Of a stretch of DNA of 10,359 bases, positions 6,273 to 10,359 are shown in pieces. The translations under genes and the position numbers were made by a program. The DNA is from an uncultured Eubacteriales bacterium (GTDB lineage: Bacteria > Bacillota > Clostridia > UMGS1883 > UMGS1540): assembly GCA_900552775.1 (NCBI GenBank), contig USAP01000058.1, forward strand, positions 1 through 10,359, read 5' to 3'. Numbering within the stretch: the stretch's first letter is position 1; every line of letters begins with the position of its first letter. The notes beneath the pieces were generated by a model. That model searched no databases. It was not told the DNA's origin and was given only the letters and a program-made list of their open reading frames with translations.

Positions 6273-7260
6273 CATCGGCAATACAGTCTGCAATATATTT
6301 TGCGGCAATGCGTGATTCTTCGGCAGTGTTGCCGTTGGAACCTACTTCAATAATCATTTCGCCGGGGCAGGCATGACCGTTAAAGCGTTCTTTTCGAAGG
6401 TGCAGCGGGCGTGCCAGCCCCGGATATTTTTCATTCATTTTTTGCTGAATACGCAGTGCATATTTGAGATTTTCACGCCAGTTCGGATGTTCCAGACCGT
6501 TTGCGTCCGTGCCGACAACAAGCAGTGCCTGTGAACTTTTGATTCCGTCTTTTATATATTGAGTTTTCATATATTGACCCGATTCGTCCTGCATTGCATC
6601 GCGATGTACATCGAAAACAAAAGTTACGGTGGGGTATTCTGCCAGATTTTTATTTATTGTTTCGAGCGCACGCTTATATGCGCCTGAATACGAAGGGTAA
6701 TCGTGATATGTTTTGTCATGAATCACTCCGATTCCGCGTTCTGTGAGTATTTGCTCAATAACATTCCCGACGCTTATTATATTGGTTTCTTCGTTTTGGT
6801 TTCTGTATGAACCGCCGGAGTCGGCGGCGGAATCGGCATAAGATTCCGAGGTGTGAGTGTGCATGATGAGAACGGTTTTATCGCCGCTTTTTTTATACAC
6901 CGGTTCAGACAAGAGTACGCTTGCATCAACCGAATAGTCCGTATCGTTTTTTATTTCTGTTTTTTGTGCCGAATCACTTGCCAAAACGGGGGCTTTGGGT
7001 GTATAATTAATATTCGGGGACGGTGACTCGGTTTCGGACGGCTCGGATATATTTTCCGAATATTCCGCTATTACGGATGATACCGCTTTGGAACCTTTTT
7101 CCGCAGGAAACTTATTTTGACTTTCAGGCAGCATTATAGAGGCATTTGCAGACAGGTTGAAAAGGTTTTCGCGTTTATCGTTTGAGCCAAAGAATACATA
7201 AGATATACCTGCGATGAAAAGAACTGCCGTTAAAATATTTATTAGTGAGTTTTTTTTCAT
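6244..7260 (-). CDS. spoIIP: Stage II sporulation protein P (peptidoglycan hydrolase)
   Basis: Membrane-anchored amidase/endopeptidase that, with SpoIID and SpoIIM, thins septal peptidoglycan and drives engulfment of the forespore. It has 338 residues. A single N-terminal membrane anchor (about 7-25) is followed by a low-complexity Ser/Glu/Pro linker (about 40-120) and the catalytic domain. Family signatures are HTHTSESY (134-141), HDKTYHDYPSYSGAY (181-195), DVHRDA (217-222), HPNWRENLKYAL (258-269) and EVGSNGNT (305-312). These His and Glu residues are the expected metal and catalytic ligands. GGAGGA (complement of 7268-7273) lies 7 nt before ATG. Unlike in Bacillus, gpr is not adjacent. A sigma-E promoter is expected from Bacillus, but I could not identify one in the short region upstream. 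Confidence 0.95.
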   Translation of the reverse strand: MKKNSLINILTAVLFIAGISYVFFGSNDKRENLFNLSANASIMLPESQNKFPAEKGSKAVSSVIAEYSENISEPSETESPSPNINYTPKAPVLASDSAQKTEIKNDTDYSVDASVLLSEPVYKKSGDKTVLIMHTHTSESYADSAADSGGSYRNQNEETNIISVGNVIEQILTERGIGVIHDKTYHDYPSYSGAYKRALETINKNLAEYPTVTFVFDVHRDAMQDESGQYMKTQYIKDGIKSSQALLVVGTDANGLEHPNWRENLKYALRIQQKMNEKYPGLARPLHLRKERFNGHACPGEMIIEVGSNGNTAEESRIAAKYIADCIADVISEIPENR

Positions 7261-7305
7261 AAACTTGTCCTCCCAACATTATTCTATTATCAGAGGTGAC
7301 TGATT

Positions 7306-8427
7306 ATGTTAATTTACGGTGAAAAAGTATACATAAAAGGAAAGGGATTTAAAAGCGGAACGGTTGAAGTAAGTGACGGGAAAATCACGGCTTTTCATGA
7401 AGGAACCGACAAAAATGCGGATATGAAAGTTTATTATTTGCTTCCGGGATTTATAGATATACATACGCACGGAGCGGCAGGCGGAGATATGCAGCATGCA
7501 GATATGAACGAGCTTATAGGCATTCGCCGCTATATGGTGAGCCACGGCGTAACTTCTTTTGTGCCGACAACGGTTTCGGAGTCCCGCGAGCATATTATTG
7601 CCGCAATAAAAAATGTGCTTAAAACGCGTGACGAGAGCCAAGAAGGAGCAAATATAATAGGCATAAACATAGAGGGACCGTATTTTACCGAAAAACACAG
7701 GGGAGCACATGAGCTTAAATATTTGAGAAAACCCGATACGGAAGAGTTTGATGAAATGCTTGAAGCAAGCTGCGGACTGCTTTCAATGATTTGTGTTGCA
7801 CCCGAATATGATAATACGGAAGAATTTATAAAACATGTTGTTTCACGCGGCGTGAGAGCTTCGGTTGCGCATACGGACGCGGATTATGAAACGGTTAAAA
7901 AAGCCTTTTCGTGGGGGGCAACCAATGTAACGCATCTTTATAATGCTATGAGTCCGCTTCATCACAGAATGCCGGGCTGTGTGGGAGCAGCATTTGACAG
8001 TGATGTTACGGCGGAGATTATTTGCGACGGACTGCATGTTCATCCGGCTGCTGTAATGATTGCTATACGTGAAAAGGGTGTTGACAATATGGTGCTCATA
8101 AGCGACTCGCTGGCGCCTGCCGGATTGCCGGACGGTGAGTATACTCTCGGTTTTCAGAAAATATTTGTTAAAAACGGCAAAGCCACGGTTGCGGCAGGCA
8201 ATCTCGCCGGAAGCACAACAAATATTCATGCATGCTTTAAAAATGTGATTTCATGGGGAGTAAGACCTGAAGACGCCGTTAAGATGGCAAGCGAAAATCC
8301 GGCGCGCGTTGCAAATGCCGAAGGAAAAGGAAAAATAGAAGTCGGAGCGGATGCTGATTTTACAGTGCTCGATAAAGAGTTTGAACTTTGCAAAACAATT
8401 GTAGGCGGCAAAACAGTTTTTGAATAA
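7306..8427 (+). CDS. nagA: N-acetylglucosamine-6-phosphate deacetylase
   Basis: Amidohydrolase-superfamily enzyme that removes acetate from GlcNAc-6-phosphate, giving glucosamine-6-phosphate for cell-wall recycling or catabolism. The 373-residue length is typical. Visible motifs are PGFIDIHTHG with His53 and His55, the metal ligand Glu123 in GINIEGPYF, His189 (SVAHTDA), His210 (THLYNAMSPLHH), the substrate-binding CDGLHVHP (240-247) and the catalytic Asp267 in LISDSLAPAGLPDGEY. The C-terminus closes the beta-sandwich (GADADFTVLD). GAGGTG (7293-7298) lies 7 nt before ATG. The gene stands alone: no nagB or GntR regulator is next to it. Its start is only 45 nt from the divergent spoIIP start, so its promoter must overlap the 5' part of spoIIP. 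I could not place it with confidence. Confidence 0.95.
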   Translation: MLIYGEKVYIKGKGFKSGTVEVSDGKITAFHEGTDKNADMKVYYLLPGFIDIHTHGAAGGDMQHADMNELIGIRRYMVSHGVTSFVPTTVSESREHIIAAIKNVLKTRDESQEGANIIGINIEGPYFTEKHRGAHELKYLRKPDTEEFDEMLEASCGLLSMICVAPEYDNTEEFIKHVVSRGVRASVAHTDADYETVKKAFSWGATNVTHLYNAMSPLHHRMPGCVGAAFDSDVTAEIICDGLHVHPAAVMIAIREKGVDNMVLISDSLAPAGLPDGEYTLGFQKIFVKNGKATVAAGNLAGSTTNIHACFKNVISWGVRPEDAVKMASENPARVANAEGKGKIEVGADADFTVLDKEFELCKTIVGGKTVFE

Positions 8428-8441
8428 TATTAAATGGGATG

Positions 8442-8491
8442 AAAAAAATGGGCTGTGGCTAAAGTCAATTAACTTTAGACACAGCCCATTT
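8442..8491. terminator. Strong bidirectional terminator between nagA and the DUF1858 gene
   Basis: Arms 8446-8465 and 8472-8491 form a 20-bp stem with a single G/A mismatch (8458/8479) and a 6-nt loop. On the minus strand the stem is followed by a run of seven T (complement of 8442-8448), a textbook terminator for the DUF1858 gene, whose stop lies 18 nt away. On the plus strand it lies about 18 nt after nagA with a shorter T tract. Confidence 0.9.
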
Positions 8492-8509
8492 AATGAATTA
8501 TATTGCCGA

Positions 8510-8710
8510 TTATTTTGATTCAAAATATTTATTAAGCTTGTCAACCAAAACTTCGGGATCAACGCCGTGAACGGCGCAAGCCTCTTCAACGCTTTCGCCG
8601 CGTGAAGCGGGACAGCCGAGACAATGCATGCCTATCTCAAAAAAGAAAGGAGCAACCTCTGCGTCAAAATCAAGAATATCCGCAATTATTGTGTTTTTTG
8701 TTACTTTCAT
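8510..8710 (-). CDS. DUF1858 / hybrid-cluster-protein-associated redox disulfide protein
   Basis: Small cytoplasmic protein of 66 residues. The whole chain is one DUF1858 domain: KNTIIADIL (5-13), HCLGCPASRGESVEEAC (29-45, with the CxxC pair Cys30 and Cys33, and Cys45), then a helix ending LNKYFESK. Members are found in anaerobes, often near hybrid cluster protein genes, and are proposed to act through the disulfide pair. Their exact role is unproven. I moved the start to ATG 8708-8710 because GGAGGA (complement of 8717-8722) precedes it by 6 nt. A longer reading frame from 8755 adds 15 residues unlike the family. It has its own strong promoter and terminator, so it is a single-gene unit. No hybrid cluster protein gene lies in the window. 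Confidence 0.88.
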   Translation of the reverse strand: MKVTKNTIIADILDFDAEVAPFFFEIGMHCLGCPASRGESVEEACAVHGVDPEVLVDKLNKYFESK

Positions 8711-8794
8711 TGTTATTCCTCCGTTCCGCCGCTTCGGACAATGTAGTTTTGCCACTAAAGCCGCATATTATTGATAATTTTTATTTTCAACATT

Positions 8795-8823
8795 ATTATA
8801 ATACATAAAAGCTTTGTTGTCAA
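8795..8823 (-). promoter_or_regulatory. Perfect-consensus sigma-A promoter of the DUF1858 gene
   Basis: On the minus strand TTGACA (8823-8818) and TATAAT (8800-8795) are separated by exactly 17 bases. Transcription would begin near 8788, giving a leader of about 77 nt. The -35 box lies within the 3' arm of the inverted repeat at 8807-8853. Confidence 0.9.
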
Positions 8824-8853
8824 GGCTTTTCAAGTTGACAAGCTCAAGCTTTT
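8807..8853 (-). terminator. Inverted repeat: terminator of the glycosylase gene or operator over the -35 box
   Basis: Outer arms AAAAGCTT (8807-8814) and AAGCTTTT (8846-8853) and inner arms TTGTCAA (8817-8823) and TTGACAA (8835-8841) pair with a small interior loop and an 11-nt apical loop. On the minus strand it begins 14 nt after the glycosylase stop codon and ends in TTTT, which fits a modest terminator. The inner arms also form a palindrome that covers the -35 box of the next promoter, so an operator is equally possible. Confidence 0.5.
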
Positions 8854-8867
8854 GATATATAATATTT

Positions 8868-9349
8868 TCAAAGTCGCAGTGCCTGCCAGATGGTACATAG
8901 TTCTTCAAAGCTTTTTGCGGCATTTGCCGGGGATGTGGACGGGAGACAGACAGTATCGCGTTTTATAACAGGCTCTATATACTTGCTGTAGTATTTATAT
9001 GCTGTTGTACCGTTTGTAAATATGCGTTTTATATCGGCGCACTTAAGTATCGGGCTTATGTCGTTTACAGATATGTTTTTTATGCTCGAATCCGAGCTGC
9101 CCTTAATTTCGCATGATGCCAAAACATCCCATAAAGCTATTTTGTTTTCGGCGAGAAATATTTTTTTATCGTCTGTGGTTTTCGGAACGTCTTTTTGATA
9201 TACTGCGGCAAGTACGCGCCAAAACCTGTTTTGAGGATGTGCATAAAAAATGCTTCTTCGCGTGATTTAACCGATGGGAAACTGCCGAGAATTAAAATTT
9301 CGGAATTCTTATCGTAAATTGGTTTTATTGGGTGAATTATTCTGTCCAT
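8868..9349 (-). pseudogene. Hypoxanthine/deoxyinosine-type DNA glycosylase (UDG superfamily), single frameshift
   Basis: DNA repair enzyme of the uracil-DNA glycosylase superfamily, family 6 type, expected to remove deaminated adenine. The gene opens MDRIIHPIKPIYDKN with GSFPSVKSREEAFF, then leaves frame at a run of six T (complement of 9245-9250) and stops at 9137. One extra T restores a continuous 160-residue protein containing YAHPQNRFW (36-44), IALWDVLASCEIKGSSDSS (71-89), FTNG (111-114) and LPSTSPANAA (136-145), ending at 8868. The frame after the shift shows no other damage. This fits a recent mutation, a homopolymer sequencing error, or recoding. ATG 9349 has no ribosome binding site, but a promoter places transcription start at the codon itself. 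A GTG at 9388 is an unlikely longer start. Confidence 0.85.
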
Positions 9350-9356
9350 GTATATC

Positions 9357-9385
9357 AGTATACCACATGGCAGTGTAAAATTCAA
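9357..9385 (-). promoter_or_regulatory. Promoter of the glycosylase gene, apparently leaderless
   Basis: On the minus strand TTGAAT (9385-9380) and TATACT (9362-9357) are 17 bases apart. Only 7 nt separate the -10 box from the ATG at 9349, so transcription should start at or within a base of the start codon. That explains the missing ribosome binding site. Confidence 0.6.
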
Positions 9386-9419
9386 CACTTATTAATATAA
9401 TATTGGAATGAGGATACAA

Positions 9420-9971
9420 ATGAATTTTAAAAAATTTTGGGAAAAACATGGTTCACAGGCTGCATTGGTATTTATTTGTCTGTGCTTTATATTAATAGTT
9501 GGTACGGGAGGCAAAAATCTTCTTGAACGCTATAAAACCAATGCTCAGATTACAAATGCTTTAAATGAAGCCGATGCTTCCAAAACAGTGCATGTGTATG
9601 TCAGAGGTTCTGCTGTGTCGGAAGGGGCTTTGACTTTGCCCGCAGGTTCTACGGTGGAGGATGCAATAAAAGCGGCGGGCGGACTTGCCGACGATGCCGA
9701 CGAAAGCGGAATTGATTTTAGCGCTCCGCTTGAAGAAGGGCAGGAAATTTACATTTCTTCCAAAGAAAATGCGGATATGCAGATAAATATAAATATCGCT
9801 GACGTTAAAGAACTTCAAAAGCTTCCGGGAATAGGTGAATCGTATGCCGAACGGATTATTGCTTACCGTGAGATGTACGGCGGCTTTAAAAACATTAACG
9901 AGATTAAAAAAGTGCGCGGAATCGGCACAAAAAAATTTGAACAAATTAAGGAGCTGATAAGGATAAACTGA
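9420..9971 (+). CDS. comEA: ComEA-type DNA-binding protein (SLBB + helix-hairpin-helix)
   Basis: Membrane-anchored protein that binds double-stranded DNA outside the cell during natural transformation. It has 183 residues: an N-terminal anchor (about 14-30), an extracytoplasmic SLBB domain (about 56-114, VHVYVRGSAVSEGALTLPAG), and a pair of helix-hairpin-helix motifs at the C-terminus (LPGIGESYAERIIAYR, about 135-150; VRGIGTKKFEQIKEL, about 165-179). I chose ATG 9420 because GAGG (9410-9413) lies 6 nt ahead; the in-frame ATG at 9408 has no ribosome binding site. A TATAAT at 9396-9401 without a clear -35 may serve as promoter, and it lies back to back with the glycosylase promoter. The channel gene comEC is not adjacent, so competence cannot be inferred from this window. 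Confidence 0.92.
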   Translation: MNFKKFWEKHGSQAALVFICLCFILIVGTGGKNLLERYKTNAQITNALNEADASKTVHVYVRGSAVSEGALTLPAGSTVEDAIKAAGGLADDADESGIDFSAPLEEGQEIYISSKENADMQININIADVKELQKLPGIGESYAERIIAYREMYGGFKNINEIKKVRGIGTKKFEQIKELIRIN

Positions 9972-10004
9972 AAATGGCTGCTGCACTTGTGCAACAGCCA
10001 TTTT
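9971..10004. terminator. Bidirectional terminator shared by comEA and abrB
   Basis: Arms 9971-9985 and 9990-10004 pair over 15 positions with one C/A mismatch (9981/9994) and a 4-nt loop. AAAA on one side and TTTT on the other give a T tract in both directions. It begins at the comEA stop codon and lies about 20 nt beyond the abrB stop, serving both convergent genes. Confidence 0.85.
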
Positions 10005-10024
10005 CGATGTAGATCTTTTGTAGA

Positions 10025-10276
10025 TTAATCTTGAGCTTCGTTTGCAAGCTTGTTGAGGCATTCGGAACAAATCTTTTTGCCCTTAAAGTTTACAATGTCG
10101 TTTGCATTTCCGCAGAAGATGCAAGCAGGAGCATATTTTTTAAGAATTATGCTTTCGTCATCAACATAAATCTCGAGAGGATCTTTTTCCGCAATGTCAA
10201 GTAATCTGCGTAACTCTATCGGGAGAACTATGCGACCAAGCTCGTCGACCTTTCTAACAATACCTGTAGATTTCAT
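10025..10276 (-). CDS. abrB: AbrB-family transition-state regulator with C-terminal zinc ribbon
   Basis: Global DNA-binding regulator of the kind that restrains stationary-phase and sporulation genes during growth. It has 83 residues. The N-terminal swapped-hairpin domain (1-48: KSTGIVRKVDELGRIVLPIE, then LRRLLDIAEKDPLEIYVDD) is nearly identical in pattern to B. subtilis AbrB, including the RKVDELGR DNA-contact segment. The C-terminal half differs from Bacillus: Cys52-x2-Cys55 and Cys70-x2-Cys73 form a probable zinc ribbon, as in many clostridial AbrB proteins. GGAGG (complement of 10285-10289) lies 8 nt before ATG. The gene is monocistronic, with its own promoter and terminator. SpoVT is unlikely because that protein is much longer and carries a GAF domain. 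Confidence 0.93.
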   Translation of the reverse strand: MKSTGIVRKVDELGRIVLPIELRRLLDIAEKDPLEIYVDDESIILKKYAPACIFCGNANDIVNFKGKKICSECLNKLANEAQD

Positions 10277-10318
10277 ATCATCGGCCTCCTTTTGTTGGGT
10301 TTTCTTTAATACAGATAT

Positions 10319-10347
10319 ATGATAACATAAAATTCCAGTTTTGTCAA
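10319..10347 (-). promoter_or_regulatory. Sigma-A promoter of abrB with extended -10
   Basis: On the minus strand TTGACA (10347-10342) and TATCAT (10324-10319) are 17 bases apart, and TGT directly precedes the -10 box (the TGn extended motif). Transcription would start near 10312, giving a leader of about 36 nt. Autorepression is common for AbrB, but no binding site can be assigned by eye. Confidence 0.85.
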
Positions 10348-10359
10348 CAGAAATATTCT

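Noticed and set aside
7261..7350. Sigma-E promoter for spoIIP
   Set aside because: I found no pair resembling ATATT and CATACA at the right spacing on the minus strand. Expectation from Bacillus alone is not enough to annotate one.
8602..8968. Plus-strand open frames of 65-68 codons around the DUF1858 promoter
   Set aside because: They run opposite to the well-supported DUF1858 and glycosylase genes, lack ribosome binding sites and have no recognisable motif.
9242..9252. Programmed -1 frameshift as the explanation for the split glycosylase gene
   Set aside because: The run reads GCA-TTT-TTT-ATG, so the P-site codon would shift to ATT, a poor match to the classic slippery pattern. No obvious downstream stimulatory hairpin was seen. 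A lost base is simpler.

Overview
The window looks like a chromosomal segment of an anaerobic, probably endospore-forming Clostridia-type Firmicute. The evidence is a moderately AT-rich sequence, strong GGAGG-type ribosome binding sites, consensus sigma-A promoters, frequent GTG starts, and a gene set typical of that class: stage II sporulation protein P, an AbrB regulator with a zinc ribbon, EndoAI/EndoA-type MazEF, NifS with an IscU-type scaffold, and a DUF1858 redox protein. No tRNA, rRNA, CRISPR array, insertion sequence or phage module was seen. Most of it reads as ordinary housekeeping genes.

Layout. (1) 68-1807, plus strand: a promoter drives nifS (cysteine desulfurase) and an IscU/NifU scaffold with an unusual Cys/His-rich tail, closed by a hairpin. 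(2) 1866-4855, plus: a YrbG-type Ca2+/Na+ antiporter, an unrecognised two-helix membrane protein, and the bifunctional NAD(P)H-hydrate repair enzyme Nnr. (3) 4935-6272, plus: its own promoter, then mazE, mazF and a GTG-started HTH/S24-type regulator in a tight operon. (4) 7260-6244, minus: spoIIP, whose 3' end overlaps the regulator gene by 29 bp. (5) 7306-8427, plus: nagA, divergent from spoIIP. (6) 8710-8510 and 9349-8868, minus: a 66-residue DUF1858 protein with a perfect sigma-A promoter, and a hypoxanthine/deoxyinosine-type DNA glycosylase gene broken by one missing base in a T run. (7) 9420-9971, plus: comEA. (8) 10276-10025, minus: abrB.

The most unusual region is the mazEF operon. The MazF homologue is intact and very close to B. 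subtilis EndoA, but it has Met at position 25 where the family has a catalytic Arg. The third gene product has the LexA/CI fold and an Ala-Gly at the position of the self-cleavage site, but no serine where the nucleophile should be. Two neighbouring proteins from catalytic families thus both lack key active-site residues. This suggests, without proving it, a toxin-antitoxin operon turned to binding or regulation rather than cleavage. Other points of interest are the apparently leaderless promoter and the frameshift of the glycosylase gene, and an inverted repeat covering the -35 of the DUF1858 promoter.
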